From assembly GCF_000756775.1 (NCBI RefSeq), contig NZ_CCSF01000001.1:2542001-2606000 (forward strand): a stretch of DNA of 64,000 nt, read 5' to 3'. Within the stretch, counting starts at the first letter, position 1. The number at the start of each line of letters is the position of its first letter. Shown here one piece after another: positions 1 to 8,255 of the stretch. Both the position numbers and the translations under genes were made by a program. Below the pieces are notes generated by a model. The model was not told where the DNA came from and ran no database searches. It saw nothing but the letters and a program-made list of their open reading frames with translations. The DNA is from Pseudomonas saudiphocaensis (GTDB lineage: Bacteria; Pseudomonadota; Gammaproteobacteria; Pseudomonadales; Pseudomonadaceae).

Positions 1-105
1 CAGGATTTCCAGGTCGGGAAGCTGCGCCTGCAGCTCGGCCAGCAGCGCGGCCTTATCCACCTTGGGCAGCTCGCCGTCGATGCGTTCGTCGTAAAGAATA
101 TTCAT
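1..105 (-). CDS. glcD: Glycolate oxidase FAD-binding subunit, N-terminal 35 codons (cut by window edge)
   Basis: Only the first 35 residues lie in the window, reading MNILYDERIDGELPKVDKAA and onward, the usual N-terminus of Pseudomonas GlcD. GlcD is the FAD subunit of the membrane-associated glycolate oxidase complex (GlcDEF), which oxidises glycolate to glyoxylate. It is transcribed away from glcC across a 232-bp intergenic region that carries two identical operator-like palindromes. Identification rests on the short N-terminus plus the divergent glcC; the catalytic part is outside the window. Confidence 0.85.
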   Translation of the reverse strand, partial: MNILYDERIDGELPKVDKAALLAELQAQLPDLEIL

Positions 106-204
106 GGCAGTCGGGTGCTCTCGTTGTTCACCTGCAGCGTTCAAACTGCGGCGGAGTGCCGCATCATTAGCCCGAATGAGACCTGGAGTCCACCCCCTGA
201 GCAG

Positions 205-217
205 CTGGTCCTACCAG
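205..217. promoter_or_regulatory. Operator-like palindrome CTGGTCCTACCAG (distal copy)
   Basis: Perfect inverted repeat CTGGT-N3-ACCAG between glcD and glcC. The TGGTNNNACCA pattern is typical of FCD-subfamily GntR regulators (FadR, PdhR, LldR, GlcC). An identical 11-bp core recurs at 314-324. Assignment to GlcC is inferred from adjacency. Confidence 0.6.
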
Positions 218-313
218 TTTGAAAAAGGCTAGAATCCTCAACAGCCCGCCAAGTCTTAGCTATATGAGGCTTTGCTCAGTTTTCTCAGAAAATAATCCAG
301 GCGGGATCTACAC

Positions 314-324
314 TGGTCCTACCA
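314..324. promoter_or_regulatory. Operator-like palindrome TGGTCCTACCA (proximal copy, 13 bp before glcC)
   Basis: Second copy of the TGGTCCTACCA core, ending 13 bp before the glcC ATG. This position fits autoregulation of glcC, while the distal copy lies closer to the glcD side. Confidence 0.6.
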
Positions 325-337
325 CTGCGGAGAACTC

Positions 338-1108
338 ATGCTCAATCAGATAGTGCCCGAAAGGCGCCAGGTGGCGGACGTGGTGGCCGAACGTATCGAA
401 CGCCTGATCATCGACGGCGTGCTCAAGGTCGGCCAGGCCCTGCCCTCCGAGCGCCGCCTGTGCGAGAAACTCGGAATTTCCCGCTCGGCCATGCGCGAAG
501 GCCTGCGTGTGCTGCGCGGGCGTGGGATCATTGAAACCGCTCATGGACGCGGCTCATTCGTCGCCCGGCTGTCCGGGGAGCACGATGCCGCGCCGCTGAT
601 GCATCTGTTCAACTCCCAGCCGCGCACGCTCTACGATCTGCTCGAAGTGCGCGCCCTGCTGGAAGGCGAGTCGGCACGGCTGGCGGCGCTGCGCGGCACC
701 GACGCGGATTTCATTCTGTTGCGCCGGCGTTACGAGGAAATGCTCGCCGCTCACACCGAAGAAGGGGCCGACCCCCGCGAACATGCGCGCCTGGATCACG
801 CCTTCCACCTGGCGGTATGCGAGGCGTCGCATAACCCGGTGCTGGTACACACGCTGCAATCCTTGACCGACCTGATGCTCTCCACGGTCTTTGCCTCGGT
901 GAACAACCTTTATCACCGCCCGGTGCAGAAGCGTCAGATCGACCGTCAACACTCGCGGCTGTTCCATGCGGTCACCGAGCGCCTGCCTGACCAGGCCCAG
1001 CGCGCGGCCCGCGACCATATCCACAGCATTCGCGACAACCTGAGAGAAATCGAACAGGAGGAACAGCGCCTGGTGCGCGCCACCATGCGGCTGGAGGGCT
1101 GGACGTAA
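338..1108 (+). CDS. glcC: GntR-family transcriptional activator of the glycolate operon
   Basis: 256 residues. An N-terminal winged-helix GntR DNA-binding domain (about residues 8-75, with LPSERRLCEKLGISRSAMRE as the recognition region) is followed by an all-helical FCD ligand domain (about 90-240). FCD proteins bind small carboxylates through Asp/His metal ligands; here candidates lie in the DHAFH and DRQHSRLF segments. It is divergent from glcD and has a CGGAG Shine-Dalgarno just upstream of ATG. The family activates glycolate oxidase genes in response to glycolate/glyoxylate. The two TGGTCCTACCA sites upstream are plausible targets. Confidence 0.9.
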   Translation: MLNQIVPERRQVADVVAERIERLIIDGVLKVGQALPSERRLCEKLGISRSAMREGLRVLRGRGIIETAHGRGSFVARLSGEHDAAPLMHLFNSQPRTLYDLLEVRALLEGESARLAALRGTDADFILLRRRYEEMLAAHTEEGADPREHARLDHAFHLAVCEASHNPVLVHTLQSLTDLMLSTVFASVNNLYHRPVQKRQIDRQHSRLFHAVTERLPDQAQRAARDHIHSIRDNLREIEQEEQRLVRATMRLEGWT

Positions 1109-1117
1109 CGCCCTCAC

Positions 1118-1143
1118 GGTGGATCGATGAAGCGTGATCCACC
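1118..1143. repeat. Hairpin repeat behind glcC (REP-like or terminator)
   Basis: GGTGGATC (1118-1125) and GATCCACC (1136-1143) form a perfect 8-bp stem with a 10-nt loop, followed by CTACG. Short GC-rich hairpins of this kind are dispersed in Pseudomonas genomes and often sit behind genes. There is no T-run, so it is more likely a REP-type element than a simple intrinsic terminator. Confidence 0.5.
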
Positions 1144-1240
1144 CTACGAGGACCGCTGCTTTTTCGTCCAGCGGGCCAGGCCCCAGCGCTGGCTTTCTTG
1201 CTAGACTCCCCGCCTTTCCGAACCGCACCCACTATCGCCC

Positions 1241-1780
1241 GTGTCCGAATCTCACCATTGGCTGACCGCCGACCAACTGCCCGTGCCGCTCGACCCGTTG
1301 CAACATGACTGGCTTTACATCGACAAGGGCTCGCTGACCCGCCGCCTGACCCTGCTGGCTGAAGGCGCCTTCAGCGTCACGCCGCTGCGCGAAGGTTGGC
1401 AGCCGCTGCGTGACGATGAATGCGCGGCACTCGGCGTGGCATTCGGCAGCAGCGGCTGGGTGCGCGAGGTGTATCTGCGCGGGCATGGCGAGCCATGGGT
1501 GTTCGCCCGCAGCGTGGCGGCTCGCAGAGCCCTGGAAGACTCGGGCTTCGATCTGCAGCGCCTGGGCAGCCGCTCGCTGGGCGAACTGTTGTTCAGCGAC
1601 CAGGCCTTTACCCGCGGCCCGCTCGAAGCCATGCGCTACCCTGACGCCTGGCTGCCCGCCGAGGTGCAGCAGACCCAGCTCTGGGCCAGACGCTCCTGCT
1701 TCAGCCGCGGCAAGTTGGGCGTGCTGGTCGCCGAAGTATTTCTGCCTGCGCTCTGGCAAGCCGCACAGCGCGACAGCTGA
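1241..1780 (+). CDS. ubiC: Chorismate pyruvate-lyase
   Basis: 179 residues. UbiC removes pyruvate from chorismate to give 4-hydroxybenzoate, the first committed step of ubiquinone synthesis, in the cytoplasm. The family pattern is visible in the WVREVYLRG segment, which carries the substrate-binding Arg, and in the C-terminal [10 protein letters not shown], which carries the catalytic Glu. The start is GTG; no strong Shine-Dalgarno is visible, so the exact start is moderately certain. ubiA follows 38 bp downstream, giving a ubiCA operon, the usual Pseudomonas arrangement next to glcC. Confidence 0.93.
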   Translation: MSESHHWLTADQLPVPLDPLQHDWLYIDKGSLTRRLTLLAEGAFSVTPLREGWQPLRDDECAALGVAFGSSGWVREVYLRGHGEPWVFARSVAARRALEDSGFDLQRLGSRSLGELLFSDQAFTRGPLEAMRYPDAWLPAEVQQTQLWARRSCFSRGKLGVLVAEVFLPALWQAAQRDS

Positions 1781-1818
1781 TCGGCCGTACGACACCTTTT
1801 TCTTCAGGAGCCCCACCG

Positions 1819-2715
1819 ATGTATCAAAAGCTTCTGCAATCGAGCAATCGCCTGCATCCACGCGCCTTTGATTTCATTCAGCTGATGCGCCTGGATCGCC
1901 CCATCGGCACCTACCTGCTGTTGTGGCCGACGCTTGGCGCGCTGTGGATCGCCGGCGAAGGTTCGCCCAGCGTGAAGAATCTGATCATCTTCGTACTTGG
2001 CGTGATCCTGATGCGCGCCGCCGGCTGCGTTATCAACGACTTCGCCGACCGCAATTTCGACGGCCACGTCAGCCGCACCAAGAATCGCCCGCTGGCCACC
2101 GGCAAGGTCACAACGAAGGAAGCCTGGATTCTGTTCGCGCTGCTGGTAGCGCTGAGCTTCTTGCTGGTGCTGCTGACCAACGCGGCGACCATCTGGCTGT
2201 CCTTCGGCGCGCTGGCGGTCGCCTCACTCTATCCCTTTATGAAGCGCTACACCCACTACCCCCAGGTGGTGCTCGGTGCGGCCTTCTCCTGGGGCATTCC
2301 GATGGCGTTTACCGCTGAAACCGGCAGCCTGCCGGCAGAGGCCTGGCTGCTGTTCCTCGCCAATATGGTCTGGACCGTCGCCTATGACACCTATTACGCC
2401 ATGGCCGACCGCGAGGACGACCTGAAGATCGGCATCAAGTCCACCGCCGTGCTGTTCGGCGATGCCGACCGGGTGATCATTCTCACCCTGCAGGGGATTG
2501 CGCTGTTCTGCCTGCTCCTCGCGGGCGCGCGCTTCGAGCTTGGCCAGTGGTTCCACCTCGGCCTGTTTATCGCCGCCGTGTGCTTTATCTGGGAGTTCTG
2601 GACAACCCGCTCACGCGATCCGCAGATCTGCTTCAAGGCCTTTCTGCACAACCACTGGGCGGGGCTGGCGATGCTGCTGGGGATCATCCTCGACTACGCA
2701 CTCAAAGCCGGCTGA
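1819..2715 (+). CDS. ubiA: 4-hydroxybenzoate polyprenyltransferase
   Basis: 298 residues, polytopic inner-membrane protein with about eight or nine hydrophobic segments. It attaches the polyprenyl tail to 4-hydroxybenzoate. Both Asp-rich prenyl-diphosphate/Mg motifs are present: [11 protein letters not shown] (about 73-83) and DREDDLKIG (about 196-204). AGGAG lies 8 nt before the ATG. It forms an operon with ubiC, whose product it uses. Length and motifs match the E. coli and Pseudomonas enzymes. Confidence 0.96.
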   Translation: MYQKLLQSSNRLHPRAFDFIQLMRLDRPIGTYLLLWPTLGALWIAGEGSPSVKNLIIFVLGVILMRAAGCVINDFADRNFDGHVSRTKNRPLATGKVTTKEAWILFALLVALSFLLVLLTNAATIWLSFGALAVASLYPFMKRYTHYPQVVLGAAFSWGIPMAFTAETGSLPAEAWLLFLANMVWTVAYDTYYAMADREDDLKIGIKSTAVLFGDADRVIILTLQGIALFCLLLAGARFELGQWFHLGLFIAAVCFIWEFWTTRSRDPQICFKAFLHNHWAGLAMLLGIILDYALKAG

Positions 2716-2731
2716 TAGCACCCCAGCGCCG

Positions 2732-3457
2732 TTATCGATTCAGCTCGTAGGCACAGATATTGACGGTGGTGGCCAGGTTCAGCGACTCGATGGCGCCACT
2801 GCCGGCAATGGTGAAAGGCTTGGCACCGAGCGCGGACAGCTGCTCGCGGGGCACGCCGCGCGCCTCGTTGCCGAACAGGTAGCAGTCGAAGGTCTTGAAG
2901 TCGGCCGATTGCAGGCTGTCGCCATGCATGTCCAGGCAGGCGATACGCTGGAAGCGCCCGGGCAACGAATCCAGCTCCACATCCAGCTCCAGAGGCGCAT
3001 GGAAAATCGCTCCCATGCTGGAGCGCACCACCTTGGGATTGTACGGATCGACGCTGCCGGGGCTGAGCAGGCAGCGAAAGTTGCCGAACCAGGCCAGGGT
3101 GCGCAGGATGGTGCCGAGATTGCCAGGGTCCTGAATCTCATGCAGGTAAATGGCGCGCTCATTGGCTGTAGAGGCCAGCGCAGTACTTTCCGGCATCGGC
3201 ACCACGGCGATGATGCCCTGCGGCGTCTTGGTATCGGCAATCTGCGCCATCTGCCGCTCGCTGATCAGCTGGGTCCTGAACGGACTTTGCCAATGCTCGT
3301 AGGCCCCGGTGACGTATAGCTGGCTGCGCTGTAGCAGCGGATTGTGCAGAGCCGCTTTCTGCAGCTCCAGCACCAGGTGCTCGCCTTCCACCAGAAAATG
3401 ACCGAACTCGGCGCGGTACTTTTTCTGCTGAAGCTTCTTGATGTCGTCGAGTTTCAT
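2732..3457 (-). CDS. TrmH/SpoU-family RNA 2'-O-methyltransferase
   Basis: 241 residues. The short N-terminal substrate-binding region (QKKYRAEFGHFLVEGEHLVLE) is typical of SpoU-type rRNA/tRNA ribose methyltransferases. The C-terminal SPOUT knot shows the three motifs: LHEIQDPGNLGTILRTLAWFG (motif 1), LFGNEARGVP (motif 2) and SLNLATTVNICAYEL (motif 3). The target nucleotide cannot be named from sequence. It lies 8 bp downstream of the FAD oxidoreductase gene on the same strand, so the two are probably co-transcribed. Confidence 0.88.
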   Translation of the reverse strand: MKLDDIKKLQQKKYRAEFGHFLVEGEHLVLELQKAALHNPLLQRSQLYVTGAYEHWQSPFRTQLISERQMAQIADTKTPQGIIAVVPMPESTALASTANERAIYLHEIQDPGNLGTILRTLAWFGNFRCLLSPGSVDPYNPKVVRSSMGAIFHAPLELDVELDSLPGRFQRIACLDMHGDSLQSADFKTFDCYLFGNEARGVPREQLSALGAKPFTIAGSGAIESLNLATTVNICAYELNR

Positions 3458-3465
3458 CGGCTGGC

Positions 3466-5094
3466 TCAGTTATTCGGCTCGCCGGCCTCGGCCAGCATGG
3501 ACTTGGCCACCGCCTCAGCCACCTTGATGCCATCCACGCCCGCCGAAAGAATGCCGCCGGCATAACCGGCACCCTCGCCTGCCGGGTACAGGCCACGAAG
3601 GTTAAGGCTCTGCAGCGTTTCCGGATCACGGGTAATGCGCACGGGTGAAGAGGTGCGGGTTTCAATACCGGTCAGCACTGCGTCGTCACGGTCGAAACCG
3701 CGAATCTGCTTGCCGAACGCCGGCAGCGCCTCGCGAATGGCCTCAATGGCATATTCCGGCAGGGACGGCGCCAGATCGCCCAGACGCACACCCGGCTTGT
3801 AGGACGGTTCTATCTCGCCAAACTCGCTCGACGGCTTGCCACGAATAAAGTCGCCCACCAACTGCCCCGGCGCACAGTAGTCACTGCCGCCCAGTTCATA
3901 GGCACGGGACTCCAGGCGCTCCTGGAATTCCACACCGGCCAGCGTGCCGCCGGGGAAATCCTGCTCCGGGTTGATGCCGACAACGATGGCGGCGTTGGCG
4001 TTACGCTCGTTGCGCGAGTACTGGCTCATGCCATTGGTTACCACGCGCCCCGGCTCGGAAGTGGCGGCGACCACGGTGCCGCCCGGGCACATGCAGAAGC
4101 TGTAGACAGCGCGGCCATTTTTCGCGTGATAGACCAGCTTGTAGTCGGCGGCGCCCAGCTCCGGGTGACCGGCGTACTTGCCCAGGCGGGCCTGGTCGAT
4201 CAGGCCCTGCGGGTGCTCGATGCGAAAGCCCACGGCAAAGGGCTTGGCCTCCATGAATACGCCCCGTCCGTGCAGCATGCGGAAGGTATCGCGGGCGCTA
4301 TGACCCAGGGCCATTACCACATGGCGACTGCGCAGGGTTTCGCCGTTCTCCAGCACCACACCTTCGAGCTGGTCATTGTCGATCACAAGATCGGTCACCT
4401 TGCTTTCGAAACGCACCTCGCCGCCCAGGGCAATGATCTCCTCGCGCATGGCCGCCACCACGCCAGTGAGGCGGAAGGTGCCGATGTGCGGTTTGCTGAC
4501 GTAGATGATCTCCTCCGGCGCGCCGGCCCGAACGAACTCCTGGGTCACCTTGCGGGCATAGAACTTCGGGTCCTTGATCTGGCTGTAGAGCTTGCCGTCG
4601 GAGAACAGGCCGGCCCCGCCTTCACCGAACTGCACGTTGGATTCGGAGTTCAGGATCTTCTTGCGCCACAGTGCCCAGGTGTCCCTGGTGCGGCTGCGCA
4701 CGTCCTTGCCGCGCTCCAGCACGATGGGCTTGAAGCCCATCTGCGCCAGCAGCAACGCCGCAAACAGCCCGCAAGGGCCAAGCCCAATGACCAGCGGCCG
4801 CTCGCTCAGATCGGCTGGCGCCTGCCCCACCGGATAATAATTGGTATCCGGCGCCGGACGGACATTGCGATCATCGGCCAGGCGCGCCAGCACGCCAGCC
4901 TCGTCACGCACTTCCAGGTCGATGATGTAGATGAACAGGATGACGCTGTTCTTCTTGCGCGCGTCGTAGCTGCGTTTGAACACGGTGAAGTTCAGCAGAT
5001 CGGCATCGCTGATGCCCAGCCGTTGGACGATGGCCTGGCGCAACTCATCGTTTGAGTGATCGAGGGGCAGGGACAGTTCGGTGATGCGAATCAT
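3466..5094 (-). CDS. NAD(P)/FAD-dependent oxidoreductase (COG2509-type, YhiN/HI0933-like)
   Basis: 542 residues. After an N-terminal cap of about 90 residues (LSLPLDHSNDELRQAIVQRL), a Rossmann FAD motif appears as VIGLGPCGLFAALLLAQMG with the acidic end ...ERG. A conserved FGEGGAGLFSDGKLYSQIKD block follows. The C-terminal GLYPAGEGAGYAGGILSAGVDG is the second FAD-contact motif. This matches the family of uncharacterised FAD-dependent dehydrogenases. Substrate unknown. It is divergent from rlmE and upstream of a SpoU methyltransferase. In P. aeruginosa the ubiA-phoB gap lacks this gene (recalled synteny). Confidence 0.85.
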   Translation of the reverse strand: MIRITELSLPLDHSNDELRQAIVQRLGISDADLLNFTVFKRSYDARKKNSVILFIYIIDLEVRDEAGVLARLADDRNVRPAPDTNYYPVGQAPADLSERPLVIGLGPCGLFAALLLAQMGFKPIVLERGKDVRSRTRDTWALWRKKILNSESNVQFGEGGAGLFSDGKLYSQIKDPKFYARKVTQEFVRAGAPEEIIYVSKPHIGTFRLTGVVAAMREEIIALGGEVRFESKVTDLVIDNDQLEGVVLENGETLRSRHVVMALGHSARDTFRMLHGRGVFMEAKPFAVGFRIEHPQGLIDQARLGKYAGHPELGAADYKLVYHAKNGRAVYSFCMCPGGTVVAATSEPGRVVTNGMSQYSRNERNANAAIVVGINPEQDFPGGTLAGVEFQERLESRAYELGGSDYCAPGQLVGDFIRGKPSSEFGEIEPSYKPGVRLGDLAPSLPEYAIEAIREALPAFGKQIRGFDRDDAVLTGIETRTSSPVRITRDPETLQSLNLRGLYPAGEGAGYAGGILSAGVDGIKVAEAVAKSMLAEAGEPNN

Positions 5095-5336
5095 GGCGAT
5101 GGTCCTGGCCGGTGACTCCGGCAGAGGAAGAAAACAGGAGGGAGGATAGGGGTCGATTGTACCCGGAGCCGCCCGCTCCGGCGACTTTCCAGAGGCGTCA
5201 GCAGCCGGTGCACCGGCCTGGCGATTTAACCTGCACCGCGTTATCGGCCTATAATTGGCGCCATTCTGCGCGCACGGCTCTCCTCAGCCCCAAGCGTTGG
5301 CGCGCCCCTCAGCTTGATTCCCGTGGTACCTCCCGA

Positions 5337-5972
5337 ATGAAACGATCCAAAAGCAGCCGCCGCTGGCTGGATGAACATGTCAACGATCCCTACGTCAAAC
5401 GGGCTCAGAAGGACGGCTTGCGCTCGCGCTCCAGCTACAAGCTGATAGAGCTCAACGAGAAGGACAAGCTGATCCGCCCGGGCATGCTGATCATGGACCT
5501 TGGCTCTGCCCCCGGCGGCTGGTCGCAAGTGGCGGGGAAGCTGGTCGGCGAAAAGGGCCGGGTCATAGCCACCGACATTCTACCGATGGACCCGCTGGAT
5601 AACGTCGACTTCATCCAGGGCGATTTCACCGAAGATGCCGTATTCCAGCAGCTTCTCGACCAACTCGACGGCCGTCAGCCGGATCTGATCGTTTCCGACA
5701 TTGCTCCCAACCTCAGCGGCATCGCTGTCGCCGACCAGGCTTCCTCGATGTACCTGGTCGAGCTCACCCTCGACATGGTGCGCAAGGTGCTCAAGCCTGC
5801 CGGCAACTACGTGGTCAAGGTGTTCCAGGGCGAAGGCTCCGACGCCTTTCTGAAGGACGTGCGCACCTCATTCGAGAAGGTGGTGGTACGCAAGCCGGCG
5901 GCGTCACGACCGCGGTCGAATGAGGTCTACCTGGTGGCCAAAGGGTTCAAAGGTCAGGACGCAGACGCCTGA
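5337..5972 (+). CDS. rlmE: 23S rRNA (uridine-2'-O)-methyltransferase RlmE/FtsJ
   Basis: 211 residues, matching the 209-residue E. coli RlmE. The enzyme methylates the 2'-OH of U2552 in the 50S A-loop. The SAM motif [11 protein letters not shown] is intact, as is the K-D-K-E tetrad: Lys in SSYKL, Asp in [10 protein letters not shown], Lys in VVKVFQGEG and Glu in RSNEVYLVA. The ATG at [11 protein letters not shown] was chosen because upstream residues in the same frame do not resemble the family. The location beside phoB is unusual: Pseudomonas rlmE normally precedes ftsH, and no ftsH is present here. Confidence 0.93.
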   Translation: MKRSKSSRRWLDEHVNDPYVKRAQKDGLRSRSSYKLIELNEKDKLIRPGMLIMDLGSAPGGWSQVAGKLVGEKGRVIATDILPMDPLDNVDFIQGDFTEDAVFQQLLDQLDGRQPDLIVSDIAPNLSGIAVADQASSMYLVELTLDMVRKVLKPAGNYVVKVFQGEGSDAFLKDVRTSFEKVVVRKPAASRPRSNEVYLVAKGFKGQDADA

Positions 5973-6005
5973 CCGAGCGCCGCACCGCTAGCGCCTGCCT
6001 TCTCC

Positions 6006-6023
6006 CTGTAACATCGCTGCAAC
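6006..6023 (+). promoter_or_regulatory. Pho box upstream of phoB
   Basis: Two 7-bp direct repeats, CTGTAAC (6006-6012) and CTGCAAC (6017-6023), have an 11-bp period. This is the classical PhoB-binding layout (two repeats separated by a 4-bp AT-richer spacer). It begins 65 bp before the phoB ATG, consistent with autoregulation. Confidence 0.75.
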
Positions 6024-6070
6024 ATTCCCGTTATCTAATGCCCGACGATGAAAGCGGACCGAGAGCGGAC

Positions 6071-6760
6071 ATGAATGGCAAATGCATACTGATCGTCGAC
6101 GACGAAGCACCGATTCGCGAGATGATCATGGTGGCCCTGGAGATGGCTGGCTACGAATGCCTTGAGGCAGACAACGCGCAGACCGCCCACGCCCTGGTCG
6201 TTGACCGTCAGCCGGACCTGATCCTGCTCGACTGGATGCTGCCCGGCACCTCGGGAATCGAGCTGGCGCGTCGCCTAAAACGCGAAGAGATGACGGCCGA
6301 CATGCCGATCATCATGCTTACCGCCAAGGATGCCGAGGACAACAAGATCCAGGGTCTGGAAGTCGGTGCGGACGATTACATCACCAAGCCCTTCTCCCCA
6401 CGCGAGCTGGTGGCGCGCCTGAAAGCGGTGCTGCGCCGGGCCGGAGCCAACGACGCCGAGACACCCATCGAGATCGGCGGCCTGCTGCTTGATCCGGTCA
6501 GCCACCGCGTCACCATCGATGGCGTTCCGGCCGAGATGGGCCCGACCGAATATCGCCTGCTGCAGTTCTTTATGACTCACCAGGAGCGCGCCTATACGCG
6601 CGGCCAGTTGCTCGACCAGGTCTGGGGCGGCAACGTATACGTAGAAGAACGCACCGTGGACGTGCATATCCGCCGGCTGCGCAAAGCCCTGGGCGAAACC
6701 TACGAAGGCCTGGTGCAGACCGTGCGTGGCACGGGCTATCGTTTTTCCACCAAAAGCTGA
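6071..6760 (+). CDS. phoB: Phosphate regulon response regulator PhoB
   Basis: 229 residues, OmpR/PhoB class. The receiver domain (1-120) has the acidic pair VDDEAP, the phospho-acceptor Asp in [10 protein letters not shown] and the Lys in [13 protein letters not shown]. The C-terminal winged helix (about 130-228) ends with [16 protein letters not shown] and [10 protein letters not shown]. The ATG at [11 protein letters not shown] was chosen because it gives the standard family N-terminus. PhoB activates phosphate-scavenging genes when phosphorylated by PhoR. A Pho box upstream suggests positive autoregulation; phoR follows. Confidence 0.97.
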   Translation: MNGKCILIVDDEAPIREMIMVALEMAGYECLEADNAQTAHALVVDRQPDLILLDWMLPGTSGIELARRLKREEMTADMPIIMLTAKDAEDNKIQGLEVGADDYITKPFSPRELVARLKAVLRRAGANDAETPIEIGGLLLDPVSHRVTIDGVPAEMGPTEYRLLQFFMTHQERAYTRGQLLDQVWGGNVYVEERTVDVHIRRLRKALGETYEGLVQTVRGTGYRFSTKS

Positions 6761-6872
6761 CAACCCTGCCACCACCCGCAGTTCACGGATAGAAGATGGC
6801 CCCGAGCAGACAGCGAAAAAACCCAGGTAGTTTTCTACGACCCGCCGCCCGAGCCGCCCAGGAGCGCAAGCA

Positions 6873-8165
6873 GTGAACCAAGATTGGCAAGGCGCCCTGG
6901 TGCGTCGTCTGCTCCTGCTGTTGGCTGGCTGTCTGCTGATCGGCCTGATCACCGGCGAGTACGCCTGGGCACTGGCGCTGGGCCTGGGCGGCTACCTGGC
7001 CTGGACCATCCGGCAGATACGCCGTCTGCAACAGTGGCTCAAGCGCGATCAGCCGGATGATCCCCCCCCGGACAGCCATGGCATCTGGGGCGAGATCTTC
7101 GACAGCCTGTATCAGCTGCAGCGACGCGACATCCATTTGCGCGGCCAGCTGCAATCTGTGATTGACCGCGTTCAGGGCTCCACCGCGGCCCTGAAGGACG
7201 CGGTCATCATGCTCGACAGCGATGCCAACCTGGAGTGGTGGAACCCAGCCGCCGAACGCCTGCTGGGCCTGAAGAAACCTCAGGATAGCGGCCACGCGAT
7301 CACCAACCTGGTGCGCCATCCCAGCTTCAAGGAATACTTCGAAAGCGGCCGCCATGACGACCCGCTGGAACTGCCTTCACCGGTCAGTGACCGTCTCTGG
7401 CTGCAGATCACCATCACCCGCTACGGCAACAGCGAGTACCTGATGGTGGTGCGCGACATCACCCGGCTCCATCAGCTGGAACAGATGCGCAAGGACTTCG
7501 TCGCCAACGTTTCCCACGAATTGCGCACCCCGCTGACGGTGATCACCGGCTATCTGGAAACCATGCTCGAGCACAGCGAGGAGCAAAGCCCGCAGTGGAC
7601 CCGCGCATTGCAGCAGATGAACCAGCAGGCCGATCGCATGCAGCACCTGCTCAACGACCTGCTGCTGCTGGCCAAGCTGGAGGCCACCGATCCTCCGACA
7701 AGCGCCAAGCCGGTAAACGTGTCCGCGCTGCTGGAGTCGATCCGCAGCGACGCCCTGGCCCTCTCAGCCGACCAACACAGCATCAGTTTCGATGTGGACG
7801 CCTCGCTACAGCTGCGTGGCCGTGAATCCGAATTGCGCAGCGCCTTTTCCAACCTGCTGTTCAATGCGGTGAAATACAGCCCACCTGGCGGGCAGATTTA
7901 CCTGCGCTGGTGGCGAGACGAATATGGTGCGCACCTGGCCGTGCAGGACTCGGGCATCGGCATCGAGTCCAAGCACCTACCACGCCTGACCGAACGCTTC
8001 TACCGAGTCGACTCCAGCCGCGCCAGCAGCACCGGCGGCACCGGCCTAGGCCTGGCCATCGTCAAGCATGTCCTGCTGCGGCACCAGGGCCGCCTGGACA
8101 TCCAGAGCACGCTCGGCAAGGGCAGCGTCTTTACCTGCAGCTTCCCGCGCTCGCGAACCGAGTGA
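6873..8165 (+). CDS. phoR: Phosphate regulon sensor histidine kinase PhoR
   Basis: 430 residues. Two N-terminal hydrophobic helices (about 10-45) with almost no periplasmic loop are typical of PhoR, which senses phosphate through the Pst/PhoU complex. A PAS domain follows (about 95-195, AVIMLDSDANLEWWNPAAER). The dimerisation H-box is FVANVSHELRTPLTVITGYLE, and the ATPase has N-box NLLFNAVKYSP and G-boxes DSGIGIE and GGTGLGLAIVKH. The GTG start has AGGAG 8 nt upstream. It lies 112 bp behind phoB in the same operon. Confidence 0.95.
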   Translation: MNQDWQGALVRRLLLLLAGCLLIGLITGEYAWALALGLGGYLAWTIRQIRRLQQWLKRDQPDDPPPDSHGIWGEIFDSLYQLQRRDIHLRGQLQSVIDRVQGSTAALKDAVIMLDSDANLEWWNPAAERLLGLKKPQDSGHAITNLVRHPSFKEYFESGRHDDPLELPSPVSDRLWLQITITRYGNSEYLMVVRDITRLHQLEQMRKDFVANVSHELRTPLTVITGYLETMLEHSEEQSPQWTRALQQMNQQADRMQHLLNDLLLLAKLEATDPPTSAKPVNVSALLESIRSDALALSADQHSISFDVDASLQLRGRESELRSAFSNLLFNAVKYSPPGGQIYLRWWRDEYGAHLAVQDSGIGIESKHLPRLTERFYRVDSSRASSTGGTGLGLAIVKHVLLRHQGRLDIQSTLGKGSVFTCSFPRSRTE

Positions 8166-8255
8166 GCCGCTCGCCGGCAGCTCTCGTCGACTGCCCCTTG
8201 AAAAGTTCGCTGCGCGGGGCCATTGTGCAGCGATCATCCGCTACCCGACACCTTC

